DNA of 27,721 nt from Nostoc sp. CHAB 5834 (GCA_020829485.1 JAIVFU010000083.1:1-27721), one strand, 5' to 3'; numbered from the stretch's first letter, positions 1-8,455 are shown. Translations and numbers: made by a program. Notes: generated by a model from the letters alone, not told the origin.

Positions 1-127
1 TACTTAATTCCTCGACCCAATTGTTTTTTAGCGATTGCCTTTAGCTGAAAAACTAGTTATTTTGTACTACATTTTGAATTCCAAAATCGGGGTTAATACT
101 CTATTTATTTCAAAATGAGAATTGCTG
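1..127 (+). repeat. Left arm of a perfect 127-bp inverted repeat
   Basis: Every base from 1 to 127 pairs with the reverse complement of 27397-27271. Identity ends at 128 (G here, against G at 27270 where C is needed). The arm holds the PKS stop codon and its last 19 codons. It starts exactly at base 1, so its real outer limit is unknown. Confidence 0.97.
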
Positions 128-3100
128 GACTCATACAAGGTTTCTGGTGAATTGGGAATTACTGTATTCGCAATTTGTGGGGTTAATTGCTCTGGTTGGG
201 TAGGCCCAGACTCTGATTCAGGGGGATTTAGCGGTACATTCTGAGCAATGTAAGTTGCTAACGCCTCAATGGTTCTATATTCTTCAAATAACTGGCTAAT
301 AGATATCTTAATGTTATATGTGTTTTCAATTGCTGCGATCGCATCAATGAGGATCAGCGAATCAGCCCCCATTTCCAAAAAAGGTGTATAAATATCTACC
401 TCGTTAGGAGCTAATTGCAGTAATTGACTAATAATAGAACCCAATGTGACTAAAATCTGCTGTGGTGGTTTGGTGTCAGAAATTGCATCTGTCTGGAACT
501 GGGATACCTTGGCATCTAATTTCTGTTCATCCATAACTTGAGTTGTATCTTGAATCCAGTAACGTTGACGTTGGAAGGGATAGGTAGGAAGCGATCGCTT
601 ATTTCTGGAATAATCTCGATCGAATCCCCTCCAGTTAATATTTACCCCTTGCACGTACAGAGCAGATAAGCTCGAAAGCAACACTTGCCAATCCTCTTGT
701 GCTGGGGCTAGGGAAGGGAGCCAGGTTGCATGACTTTGCTGGCATTTTTGGCCCATTCTGGAGAGGATGGGCTTGGAACCGATTTCTAAAAATAAGTTAT
801 AGCCTTGAGCAAATAAACTATTTATCCCCGCCATGAATTTTACTGGCTCTCTGGTATGCCGTCGCCAATAATTGGCATCAGGGATATATTCAGAGGGCAG
901 CATTTCGCCTGTTAGGTTAGAAATTAGGGGTAGGCGTGGAGTTTGAAACTTTACTTGGCTGGCCTCGGTTTCAAAGGTATCCAGCATTGGTGCGATGAGT
1001 GGGGAATGAAAGGCGTGAGAAGTTCGCAACTGTTGAGTTTTGATTCCTTGGGCTGACCAGGCGGCAACCAGTGCCCTGACTGGCGATCGCTCACCGGAAA
1101 TGACAATATTCTCAAGTCCATTAATCGCGGCAATGGCAACTTCTGAGGAGTATGGTTGAATTGCCGCTTGTACCTGACTTTCAGAGGCAAATACAGCAAC
1201 CATTTCACCAGTTTGGGGCAATGACTGCATCAAACTAGCTCTTTTTGCCACTAGCTTTAGACCTTCTTCCAGGCTAAATACCCCCGCCACACAAGCGGCG
1301 ACATACTCACCCAAACTATGACCAATTACGACGTGGGGGATAACACCCCAAGACTGCCATAATTCGGCGAGGGCATATTCTAGGGCAAATAAAGCGGGTT
1401 GGGTGTAGGCGGTTTCATCTAAAAGTGAACTTTCAGTGTCCTTTGCATAGAGGACTTCCAGCAACGGCTTGTCCAAATAGGGACGGAGAATTTCATCGCA
1501 ACGTTCGAGGGTTTTTCGGAAGGTGGGCTGTGTTTCGTAAAGTTGACGACCCATGCCTACGTATTGTGACCCCTGTCCGGTGAATAAAAAGGCTATTTTC
1601 AAGGACTGGCGGCTGGCAACCTTACCAGCTAATATTCCAGTCATTGCCTTATTCTCAGTTAAATTACGATCGCCTAACTGTTTGCTTGATTCAGCGACAA
1701 TTGCCAATCGATGGGCAAAATGCGATCGCCCCGTGTTGGCACTAAAGCAGACATCTGCCAAAGATACATTAGCATCAGCCGCGAAGAAATCATCATAACG
1801 TTGCGCCAATTCCTGCAAAGCCGCCTCATTCTTAGCCGATAGAGTCAGAAGATGCAGCGATCGCTCAACTTGAAAAATCCCCCCCGCTCCCCTGCTCCCC
1901 TGCTCCCCTGCTCCCCCGCTCCCTTCAGGCGCTGCCTCTAAAATCAGATGAGAATTAGTACCACCAAAGCTAAACCCGCTCACACCAGCCAAAAGGCGAT
2001 CGCTAGGCCAAGGTTGACATTCCCCAGGAATAAAAAATGGTGTTCCATCTAAACCCAGATGGGGATTTAACTGCTGCAAGTGGAGGTGGGGTGGAATTTT
2101 CTTGTGTTGTAGCGATAACACCACCTTAATTAAACCTGCTACCCCGGCTGCTGGTTCTAAATGACCAATATTTGTTTTCACCGAGCCAATTCCACAGCGT
2201 TGTTCAGGGGAACGCCCCGACATCAATACTGCCTTTAACGCTCTGATCTCAATTGGATCTCCCAGAGGAGTACCAGTTCCGTGGGCTTCTATATAGCTAA
2301 TCTCTGCGGGTGCGACACCAGCATTTTTTAAGGCTTGGCGAATCACTGCCTGTTGAGCCAAGCCATTCGGTGCTGTAATACCGTTACTGAGTCCATCGTG
2401 ATTAACTGCCGAACCTTTAATTACTGCTAAGATGCGGTCTCGATCCTGAATGGCATCACTGAGGCGCTTGAGAATCGCAATACCGCAACCCTCACCCCGG
2501 ACGTATCCATTGGCACTAGCATCAAAGGTTTTACATCGACCATCAGGAGCCATCATCCGGGCTTGGGAGAAGGTAATTGTCATGTCTGGCGATAGCATCA
2601 GGCTGACACCGCCAGTAATTGCTAAGTTAGACTCCCCACTTTGCAAACTTTGGCAAGCAGAGTGAATTGCTACCAAGGATGAGGAACAAGCTGTTTCGAT
2701 AGCCATACTTGGCCCATGCAAATCCAGCAGATAAGATAAGCGATTGGCGGCGATGCTCAGAGTCAGACCAGTGCCATTATGAATATTGATGTTGGCTAAA
2801 TCACGACATAAAAATCTGCCGTAGTCGTAGTTGCCAATGCCAATAAAAACACCAGTTTGGCTACCCGCGAGACTTTCTGGTGCGATCGCTCCCTCTTCTA
2901 AAGCCTCCCAAGCTACTTCCAAAACCAGCCTATGCTGAGGGTCTATACGTTCGGCTTCACGGGGAGAAATCCCGAAAAAATTGGGGTCGAATCGATCTAC
3001 CCGATCTAAGAAACCGCCCCAGCGAGTGTTCATTTTCCCTGGAGTAGCCGGATCGGGATCGTAAAAAGCCTCAACATCCCATCGGTCTTTTGGCACTTGA

Positions 3101-3201
3101 GCGATCGCATCAATGCCATTATGCAAAAGCTTCCAGAATGATTCGGGATTATTGGCATGAGGAAAACGGCAACCGATGCCTATAATCGCTATGGGTTCCA
3201 C
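67..3201 (-). CDS. Type I PKS module KS-AT-ACP (no reductive domains)
   Basis: Single polyketide extension module of 1044 aa. The ketosynthase (about residues 1-425) shows the active-site Cys172 in ETACSSS, His307 in HGTGTPLGDP and His347 in NIGHLEP. The acyltransferase (about 535-830) shows GQGSQ, Ser629 in GHSLGEY and HAFH at 729-732, the motif usual for malonyl-CoA. An ACP follows (about 915-985) with Ser948 in GADSL, then a Pro-rich tail of about 55 residues that could dock to the next enzyme. No KR, DH, ER or methyltransferase is present, so a beta-keto acyl product is expected. The start is a GTG, with AAGGT upstream. It is the last gene of the leftward operon, 54 bp after the halogenase-ACP gene. 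The KS-AT linker contains a G-rich stretch encoded by a tandem DNA repeat (1886-1923). The last 19 residues lie in the 127-bp inverted repeat, so the true C-terminus may be an assembly or recombination product. HctD-like PKSs of halogenated cyanobacterial lipopeptides are the nearest analogue I know. Confidence 0.93.
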   Translation of the reverse strand: MEPIAIIGIGCRFPHANNPESFWKLLHNGIDAIAQVPKDRWDVEAFYDPDPATPGKMNTRWGGFLDRVDRFDPNFFGISPREAERIDPQHRLVLEVAWEALEEGAIAPESLAGSQTGVFIGIGNYDYGRFLCRDLANINIHNGTGLTLSIAANRLSYLLDLHGPSMAIETACSSSLVAIHSACQSLQSGESNLAITGGVSLMLSPDMTITFSQARMMAPDGRCKTFDASANGYVRGEGCGIAILKRLSDAIQDRDRILAVIKGSAVNHDGLSNGITAPNGLAQQAVIRQALKNAGVAPAEISYIEAHGTGTPLGDPIEIRALKAVLMSGRSPEQRCGIGSVKTNIGHLEPAAGVAGLIKVVLSLQHKKIPPHLHLQQLNPHLGLDGTPFFIPGECQPWPSDRLLAGVSGFSFGGTNSHLILEAAPEGSGGAGEQGSRGAGGIFQVERSLHLLTLSAKNEAALQELAQRYDDFFAADANVSLADVCFSANTGRSHFAHRLAIVAESSKQLGDRNLTENKAMTGILAGKVASRQSLKIAFLFTGQGSQYVGMGRQLYETQPTFRKTLERCDEILRPYLDKPLLEVLYAKDTESSLLDETAYTQPALFALEYALAELWQSWGVIPHVVIGHSLGEYVAACVAGVFSLEEGLKLVAKRASLMQSLPQTGEMVAVFASESQVQAAIQPYSSEVAIAAINGLENIVISGERSPVRALVAAWSAQGIKTQQLRTSHAFHSPLIAPMLDTFETEASQVKFQTPRLPLISNLTGEMLPSEYIPDANYWRRHTREPVKFMAGINSLFAQGYNLFLEIGSKPILSRMGQKCQQSHATWLPSLAPAQEDWQVLLSSLSALYVQGVNINWRGFDRDYSRNKRSLPTYPFQRQRYWIQDTTQVMDEQKLDAKVSQFQTDAISDTKPPQQILVTLGSIISQLLQLAPNEVDIYTPFLEMGADSLILIDAIAAIENTYNIKISISQLFEEYRTIEALATYIAQNVPLNPPESESGPTQPEQLTPQIANTVIPNSPETLYESSNSHFEINRVLTPILEFKM
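1886..1923. repeat. Tandem 8-bp repeat (GCTCCCCT) inside the PKS gene
   Basis: Nearly five head-to-tail copies of the octamer GCTCCCCT (the fourth reads GCTCCCCC, the fifth is cut to six bases). On the coding strand this gives the Gly/Ala/Glu-rich linker (residues about 427-440) between KS and AT. G-rich short tandem repeats of this kind are familiar from Nostocales genomes. The repeat keeps the frame only because the array adds a compatible number of bases; copy-number change by one unit would shift frame. Confidence 0.85.
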
Positions 3202-3255
3202 TTTTGACCTTTTTTTGTGTATATCACAACATCATTTTTCGATACTTACAGAAGT

Positions 3256-4713
3256 TTACGCCAAAACTTGTATTTCCTCTGCTATGTGCTGGGCTAAAGC
3301 CTTAATAGTCGGGTATTCATATACTAGAGTCGGAGCAAGTTTATATCCCACGGCAGCTTCTAGATCGCCAATTAGAATAGTTCCTTCTGCTGAGGATAAA
3401 CCATAACGTTGGAAGGGAATTTTCACTTCTATTTCATCTCGTTGCATATCCAACAGTTCAGACAGATAAGAAATTAACCAACTTTCAATATCTGCTGCTT
3501 TTAATACTCCCTTCTTTACTGTATTAGTATTGCTTCTACTGCTGGCATCTTTGGTATTTTTTCGTGGCAAACTCCTTACTAATTGGCTATACTGCTTCAT
3601 TGCTTCTATAGTACTCATGCCTTGATATCGATTCCACGCTTGCCATTGAATATATTTACGCGGATGCAAAATTGGATTTGGTTCTTTTTCTTGACAATCT
3701 CCTTCTAAAACCTGTTTTTCTAAACCGTAAATTTCTAGTTGTAGTTTGTCTTCTGGGATATTTACATGACCAAACCGCACCAAATTAGACATGAGTTGAA
3801 ATTCTACTTCCGTCTCATCTAAATCATGCTCATCTCTAACTACGTTATGTCTGTAATCATCACGTCCAGAAACCAAAATACAAAAATGCCTTTTGATGTT
3901 GTGTGCATTTTCATCAATAAAATCCCCTTGCCAGCGATAGGGATAAACCTGGGTACTTGGACGCACATAACGGCCAATAATCGCCAAGCGACGGCGATTT
4001 GAGTGATTGGGTAGGGAACAGTGCATTGTACTTTCAGTAAAGACGATCGCTTGACCTGCCTTGACTGGCACTGATTCTACTTCCCAGTCATTTTCATCAA
4101 ATTCATAAGATAAGGAGTATTGTTGCTCTTTTTGCCAAACTGTTTTATGGGCACTAATGCCAGCAAATACACCTTCAGATGCCGGAACACTCCCTTTTAA
4201 TATTTTAAATATTTGCTGATGCGAACCATTGGCGAAACGCATACAACCATTTTCCAGATCGGCATCTTCCAAGGCCACCCATACTGTTAAATTTAAAGGG
4301 TCTTCATCTTGAGAATAAACTAAAGTTTTCTTAGCAAAATCGATGTCACTTGATGTATAAAATTCTTTCGCTTGATGCCATTTAATTTCCCCTTGCCCAG
4401 GCATTTTACAAAAGACATTGGTATACCAAAGCAATAAGTTTTCTCCAGCGATTTGGTTTAAGCGCTGAATCAGTTGCGGATGTTTAAATAGTTCTGCTAT
4501 TGGTTGGTGAAATAGATAATGATCGCGGGGCGTTTCTAAGTTAAGAACATTATTATAAAATGTGATAATTTCCTGTCCGTCTGCTTCTTTGATAATGCGG
4601 CTATTAGTTTCTAAATATTCCTTGACGGCGGCAATTTCTGCTGGTGCAAAGATATCGACTGGGCCGACCCATCCTTTTTGTTGGAAATGTTTAACCTGAT
4701 CTTGATTTAACAT
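3256..4713 (-). CDS. Fe(II)/2OG-dependent acyl halogenase fused to an acyl carrier protein (HctB-like)
   Basis: A 485-aa two-domain protein. Residues about 1-270 match the phytanoyl-CoA dioxygenase fold: iron ligand His113 in KWHQA, then a VWVALED..ENGCMRF block, the distal His231 in STMHCS and the Arg-rich 2OG-binding strand RRRLAIIGRY. The residue two after the first His is Ala115, not the Asp/Glu of hydroxylases. This HxA change is the hallmark of SyrB2- and HctB-type halogenases, where it makes room for chloride. Residues about 405-483 form an ACP; the expected GLDSL reads GLSSA, so Ser441 is the likely phosphopantetheine site. HctB of the hectochlorin pathway has the same halogenase-ACP fusion. 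It lies 13 bp after the FAAL gene, which fits loading of a free fatty acid onto this ACP, halogenation there, and transfer to the PKS. Halogenase activity is inferred from the motif and context; chlorination position and number cannot be read from sequence. Confidence 0.86.
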   Translation of the reverse strand: MLNQDQVKHFQQKGWVGPVDIFAPAEIAAVKEYLETNSRIIKEADGQEIITFYNNVLNLETPRDHYLFHQPIAELFKHPQLIQRLNQIAGENLLLWYTNVFCKMPGQGEIKWHQAKEFYTSSDIDFAKKTLVYSQDEDPLNLTVWVALEDADLENGCMRFANGSHQQIFKILKGSVPASEGVFAGISAHKTVWQKEQQYSLSYEFDENDWEVESVPVKAGQAIVFTESTMHCSLPNHSNRRRLAIIGRYVRPSTQVYPYRWQGDFIDENAHNIKRHFCILVSGRDDYRHNVVRDEHDLDETEVEFQLMSNLVRFGHVNIPEDKLQLEIYGLEKQVLEGDCQEKEPNPILHPRKYIQWQAWNRYQGMSTIEAMKQYSQLVRSLPRKNTKDASSRSNTNTVKKGVLKAADIESWLISYLSELLDMQRDEIEVKIPFQRYGLSSAEGTILIGDLEAAVGYKLAPTLVYEYPTIKALAQHIAEEIQVLA

Positions 4714-4726
4714 ATTATCTCTGTCT

Positions 4727-6466
4727 TTAGATGGTTGCTGTTAATTTTGGGGATTTTTCTGATGTTAATAAATTCAGTGTGTTATTCAAAAATTTTTGGC
4801 GGCAAGCCTGACGCTGAATCTTACCACTAGAAGTTTTAGGAACGGTTCCCGTTTTTACTAATAAAACAGTATGAGTTCGGATCTCATGTTCTGCTGCCAC
4901 TGCCTGACGAATGTTACCGATGACCTCATTAACATCTAGCCGGCGCAGATAACTCCGCTCTACTTCTTGAACTACAACTAACTGTTCCTCACCTTTAAAT
5001 TCCACTGCAAAGGCTGCCCCACAACTGGGTCGCAAGGCGGGATGACTATTCTCAATGGTTAATTCAATATCTTGGGGATAATGGTTGCGTCCTTGAATAA
5101 CGATCATATCTTTCAGCCGTCCTGTAACGAATAACTCGCCATCCTTGATAAATCCTAAGTCGCCTGTACGGAGAAACGTCTTAGAATCACTATCTTTGAG
5201 GGTTGCTTGAAAGGTTTTTTGTGTCTCTTGGGGGTTTTTCCAGTAGCCTTGAGCAATAGTAGAACCTGATACCCAAATTTCCCCGATTTGTGAATCTTGG
5301 CATGGAGTAAAGGATTCAGGATGAACGATCGCAATTTGTGTATCAATCTCGCTACGTCCACATCCCACCAATGTCTGCACATTTTGTTGATTCGATCTAA
5401 CCTTTACCACCCAATTTTCTGCTAGTGCATCTGCATCAACTTGCAAGAATACAGGCGGATCTTGTTGACGCACCGCCGCCACTTTTAGGGTGGCTTCCGC
5501 CAAACCATAACCGGGACAGAAGGCTGTTAAATCAAATCCACAGGGTTTAAAGGTTTCGGCGAACCGTTGTAAGACATCTGCTCTCACAGGTTCAGCACCA
5601 TTTAAAGCCATTTGCCAGCTACTCAGATCCAAGGTAGCCTTTTGTTCTGCGGTGATTTTCCGCACGCATAGATCGTAGGCAAAATTCGGTGCGCCGCTAT
5701 GACTAGCTTTGTAAGTCGAAATCGCCTGTAGCCATCCTATGGGTTTATGTAGAAAGGACACAGGAGGCATCATGTAGCAAGAACAACCTTTATATAAGGG
5801 TTCGATGACTCCATAAATTAGCCCCATATCGTGAAAGGTGGGTAGCCAAGTGACAATAATACTGTCTGCTGTGTGGTTCCATCCCAGATCGAGATCGGTA
5901 CAGTTGGATAGTAGATTGCCGTGGCTGACCATCACTCCCTTGGGAGTGCCTGTAGAGCCGGAGGTGTACTGGAGAAGGGCTAGGGTCTCGCTATTGATAA
6001 TAGGTTTCTGCCATGCATCTGCTAAATCTGCATCAATGTCATCGGTGGCTAGCCAACGCAACTGGGCTAACTCTGGGTATTCTACCAACCAATGCTGACT
6101 ATTGGCTAAGACAGATGTGGTTGTTAGAGCAAAGGTTGCTTCTGCATCTTTAGCCATCGCCAACAGCCTAGACATTGACTGATTGGCACGGGGGGGATAG
6201 GCAGGAATAGCTACAACTCCAGCCAACAGACATCCGAAAAAAGCGGCAATGAATTCTAAACCCGGTGGATACAGTAGTAAGGCTTGTTGACCTATGGCAT
6301 TAAAACTCTGAAGTTTGGCGGCGATCGCCTGTGCTAATCGCTCCAATTCTTGATAACTTAGAGTATGCGCTACAATTTCTCCATCCTGAAGAAAAGTGTA
6401 AGCTTTTTTATCAGGCTGCGATCGCGCTCTTTCACTCAAAGCATCTACTAAGGTAGAAAATTTCAT
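4727..6466 (-). CDS. Fatty-acyl-AMP ligase (FAAL)
   Basis: A 579-aa stand-alone adenylating enzyme of the FAAL class, which activates a free fatty acid as acyl-AMP and passes it to an ACP rather than to CoA. The AMP-binding P-loop YTSGSTGTPKG lies at about 167-177, followed by the FAAL-typical block WLPTFHDMGLIYGVIEP near 207-223, and the late motif RTGDLGF...GRLKDMIVIQGRNHYPQDIE. The C-terminal Lys lies in SSGKIQR. No ACP is fused to it; the nearest ACP is on the next gene, the halogenase-ACP, 13 bp downstream. It lies 23 bp after the first 2OG oxygenase gene, consistent with one transcript. Chain length preference cannot be predicted from what I see. Confidence 0.93.
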   Translation of the reverse strand: MKFSTLVDALSERARSQPDKKAYTFLQDGEIVAHTLSYQELERLAQAIAAKLQSFNAIGQQALLLYPPGLEFIAAFFGCLLAGVVAIPAYPPRANQSMSRLLAMAKDAEATFALTTTSVLANSQHWLVEYPELAQLRWLATDDIDADLADAWQKPIINSETLALLQYTSGSTGTPKGVMVSHGNLLSNCTDLDLGWNHTADSIIVTWLPTFHDMGLIYGVIEPLYKGCSCYMMPPVSFLHKPIGWLQAISTYKASHSGAPNFAYDLCVRKITAEQKATLDLSSWQMALNGAEPVRADVLQRFAETFKPCGFDLTAFCPGYGLAEATLKVAAVRQQDPPVFLQVDADALAENWVVKVRSNQQNVQTLVGCGRSEIDTQIAIVHPESFTPCQDSQIGEIWVSGSTIAQGYWKNPQETQKTFQATLKDSDSKTFLRTGDLGFIKDGELFVTGRLKDMIVIQGRNHYPQDIELTIENSHPALRPSCGAAFAVEFKGEEQLVVVQEVERSYLRRLDVNEVIGNIRQAVAAEHEIRTHTVLLVKTGTVPKTSSGKIQRQACRQKFLNNTLNLLTSEKSPKLTATI

Positions 6467-6489
6467 TCCGTTATTGCCCTCTCAATCCC

Positions 6490-7347
6490 CTAACTCCAGT
6501 AGAAAAGTTTTTCACGATCCTTGGAGAAGGCAAGAAACCCGCCCACGGTAATCCGACGGCGAGAACCTTCAACCGCAGAGACACGATGCAAAATTCTCCC
6601 CGCATCAAAGACCACTAGAGAACCAGCTTTCGGGCTGAGGAACATTTGGTCGTAGTCTTCCATAACTGAGGCAATCAGTTGACCGTTCACTAAACCATTT
6701 TTCTTTGTTCCCCCATGTTCCTTATCGGGCCATTCTGTCTCTGACCACTCTAAATCATAGAGAACCAATTCTCCCCCAGCATCAGCAGCACTCAGCACTA
6801 CAAAATAGCTGAGATGATCGTCAGGTTCGACTATGGTTTCTAAGTGGCGATACCCTGGTGTGCAATACAGAAACTGATTTTCAAAGTGCCAGCCCATTTC
6901 CTGACCAGTCTCTAAAACTCGAATCGTCGTTGGAGTATAGGCGTAACCGTCGGGGGTAACGGGAAGTTCAACGGGCTGACCACCAGACATCGCACCGAGA
7001 ACTTCTGTTAGCCGCGTCTCGAAATCGGCTCCTCCACTGAAGAGTTCGCGGCAATATTTCCGAAAATCAACTGCTTCTTCACAATATTCAGTAATATCGG
7101 CATCGCATACATATAATGCTGGGCCGTAAATCAGAACATCTCCGAAGGGCGAACCAGGAAATGGGCCTTTGCGCGTTAGCTGACTGACGACTCTGGATAT
7201 ATCTTCTTGGGAAAAGAAATTCTTGACGATCAGACCATGAACCTGGCGATCGCAAATATCTCTAATTCCTTGTGGATAGTTACCAATTTCACTAACATCC
7301 AGTTCAACAAAATTATATAACGACTTGGCTACAGGTGACTTAATCAT
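6490..7347 (-). CDS. 2OG-Fe(II) oxygenase, HxE type (paralogue of the gene at 8834)
   Basis: A 285-aa stand-alone 2-oxoglutarate/Fe(II) oxygenase candidate. Visible elements: His154-Phe-Glu156 as the HxE part of the facial triad (MGWHFENQF), a GGELVLYDLEW strand near 191-201, the distal His254 (GRILHRVS) and the 2OG-anchoring Arg264/265 (RRRITVGGFLAFS). It ends in FYWS, as does its paralogue on the other strand (ILYWS). The two align along most of their length (shared YTP.T.R, LSYF, GG.LVLYDL, ITVGGFLA.SKD). It is the first enzyme gene after the precursor peptide, 155 bp away with a hairpin between. Likely role is hydroxylation or another oxidative change of an amino acid, a carrier-bound residue or the precursor peptide itself; the sequence does not decide which. 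HxE triads are known in amino-acid oxygenases such as AsnO and VioC, so hydroxylation is plausible. Confidence 0.8.
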   Translation of the reverse strand: MIKSPVAKSLYNFVELDVSEIGNYPQGIRDICDRQVHGLIVKNFFSQEDISRVVSQLTRKGPFPGSPFGDVLIYGPALYVCDADITEYCEEAVDFRKYCRELFSGGADFETRLTEVLGAMSGGQPVELPVTPDGYAYTPTTIRVLETGQEMGWHFENQFLYCTPGYRHLETIVEPDDHLSYFVVLSAADAGGELVLYDLEWSETEWPDKEHGGTKKNGLVNGQLIASVMEDYDQMFLSPKAGSLVVFDAGRILHRVSAVEGSRRRITVGGFLAFSKDREKLFYWS

Positions 7348-7415
7348 GATTTCGCCAAAAACAAATTTTTACAAACTCTGCTAATTGTTCTTTTTGTTCA
7401 AGAAGGCTTGTAATA

Positions 7416-7460
7416 GATACATCTCAGACTATCCAGTTTTTTGAAAATCTGAGATGTATC
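7416..7460. terminator. 13-bp perfect hairpin between precursor and oxygenase genes
   Basis: GATACATCTCAGA (7416-7428) and its exact reverse complement TCTGAGATGTATC (7448-7460) are separated by 19 bases. The stem lies 43 bp beyond the precursor stop codon and 69 bp before the next start. There is no U-tract after it in the minus-strand transcript, so it is not a textbook Rho-independent terminator. An RNA-stabilising stem or partial terminator that lets the precursor be made in excess over the enzymes is a common arrangement in lanthipeptide operons, and is my inference here. Confidence 0.6.
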
Positions 7461-7502
7461 AAATTTCAAATCAGAGATTGAAAAAGATTTCGCACTAAGA
7501 TT

Positions 7503-7826
7503 TTACTTGGCACTAATCGCACTTCCGAAATGACAAGAGGTGCTGCAATAAGTATCCGCCAAACTAGCTACAACAGCGTTGGTCTCATACTGGATTTTCA
7601 GAGAATCGATATACGTCTTCACATCTACTGGCGAAACATCAAAGCCCTTCTCTTTAGCTACTTTAGAAAGCTGTTGTGTTACTTTCTCAATTTTTTGTTC
7701 TGTAGATCCCTCAAGATTGCCTAAAGCTTTTTGCAATTCTGCGCCTGTTCCTGATGTGTCCCTAGCTGGGTTTTGATTTTCTGTCGTAATCTCTTTCACG
7801 AACTCATTAAATTGTGCTATTGACAT
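7503..7826 (-). CDS. Lanthipeptide precursor with Nif11-like leader
   Basis: A 107-aa peptide: MSIAQFNEFVKEI start, a Lys/Glu/Gln-rich leader, and a segment around 45-72 (KIEKVTQQLSKVAKEKGFDV) like the helix and 'A.E.GF.....' motif of Nif11-type leaders. The last 17 residues (91-107) are of a different character: DTYCSTSCHFGSAISAK, with Cys94 and Cys98 and six Ser/Thr (T92, S95, T96, S97, S102, S105). This is a good lanthionine substrate for the LanM at 23786. I chose the ATG at 7826 because AAGGAG (7834-7839) sits 7 bases upstream; the in-frame ATG at 7871 has no ribosome site and falls in a hairpin. No Gly-Gly cleavage motif is obvious; processing could be near SLA-D (89-91). First gene of the leftward operon. 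The family call rests on pattern, not on a profile search. Confidence 0.8.
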   Translation of the reverse strand: MSIAQFNEFVKEITTENQNPARDTSGTGAELQKALGNLEGSTEQKIEKVTQQLSKVAKEKGFDVSPVDVKTYIDSLKIQYETNAVVASLADTYCSTSCHFGSAISAK

Positions 7827-7833
7827 TTTATTT

Positions 7834-7839
7834 CTCCTT
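7834..7839 (-). promoter_or_regulatory. Ribosome binding site of the precursor gene
   Basis: AAGGAG on the minus strand, 7 bases before the ATG at 7826. It is the strongest site in the leftward operon and decides the start: the upstream ATG at 7871 lacks any comparable sequence. Confidence 0.8.
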
Positions 7840-7860
7840 GTAATCTTGTCCTCTGTTTTT

Positions 7861-8044
7861 AAGAAACACATTTCATAACCCTCATTGTCTAAGAATTTGA
7901 GGGTTTCTATTTCAATGTGTTTCTTTCATAATTATTGTCGGCAGCGAATAACTTACCTGTTAAAGGTTCTTAAGAAACACACAAATTTTATAAACCTTAT
8001 TCAGTCAGGATCTGAGGTTTTAAATTTCAATATATTTCTTTCAT
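7861..8044. repeat. Two tandem degenerate hairpin repeats upstream of the precursor
   Basis: Unit 1 (7861-7928) has nested inverted repeats: AAGAAACACAT (7861-7871) with ATGTGTTTCTT (7915-7925), and inside it AACCCTCA (7877-7884) with TGAGGGTT (7898-7905). Unit 2 (7972-8044) starts with the same AAGAAACAC, ends with the same TTTCTTTCAT, and keeps a weaker copy of the inner stem (AAACCTTA / TGAGGTTT). The spacing between units is about 111-115 bp. They lie 35-220 bp upstream of the precursor start, so they fall in its 5' leader or promoter. They could be a dispersed repeat family or a regulatory structure. Confidence 0.65.
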
Positions 8045-8455
8045 TTTTTGTTAGCGCATAGGGGCGCTAGTCAAAGGCTCATATCTGGTGCCATTGTCTG
8101 ATTGCAAGCTTTAAAATTGCATTGTTTGTTGGTAGTCATTACTGGTTGTTCGCTTAAATCCTGAATTTATAAGCTGTAGACATTGCCAACTTTCAGGTTG
8201 TCGAAAATGTTGCCAGATTTGGTCTCTGTCCAATTTTAGATAAATTTTCCAGAGAAATCTGCTTACCAAAAATTGAGATATTTGGGATTTTGTAGATAAA
8301 GGGTAAAGCAGATCAGCCTTTGGTATAAAACCTTTTGCACTTAGTAGCTATTCGCTTTCCGTCAGATAATTACTTGAATTTATTTCGTAGTCAGACTTTC
8401 ATCTCTAAGTTGGGAATTTTAAGAGCGGTAAAGTCTTTACCACGTAACTATATCA

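Noticed and set aside
3256..4713. Plain phytanoyl-CoA-type hydroxylase
   Set aside because: The third iron ligand is Ala, not Asp/Glu, and a C-terminal ACP is fused; both point to a halogenase.
7503..7871. Longer precursor starting at the ATG at 7871 (adds 15 residues, MCFLK...)
   Set aside because: No ribosome site, and the ATG lies in one arm of a perfect hairpin; the ATG at 7826 has AAGGAG at good spacing and gives a leader start typical of the family.
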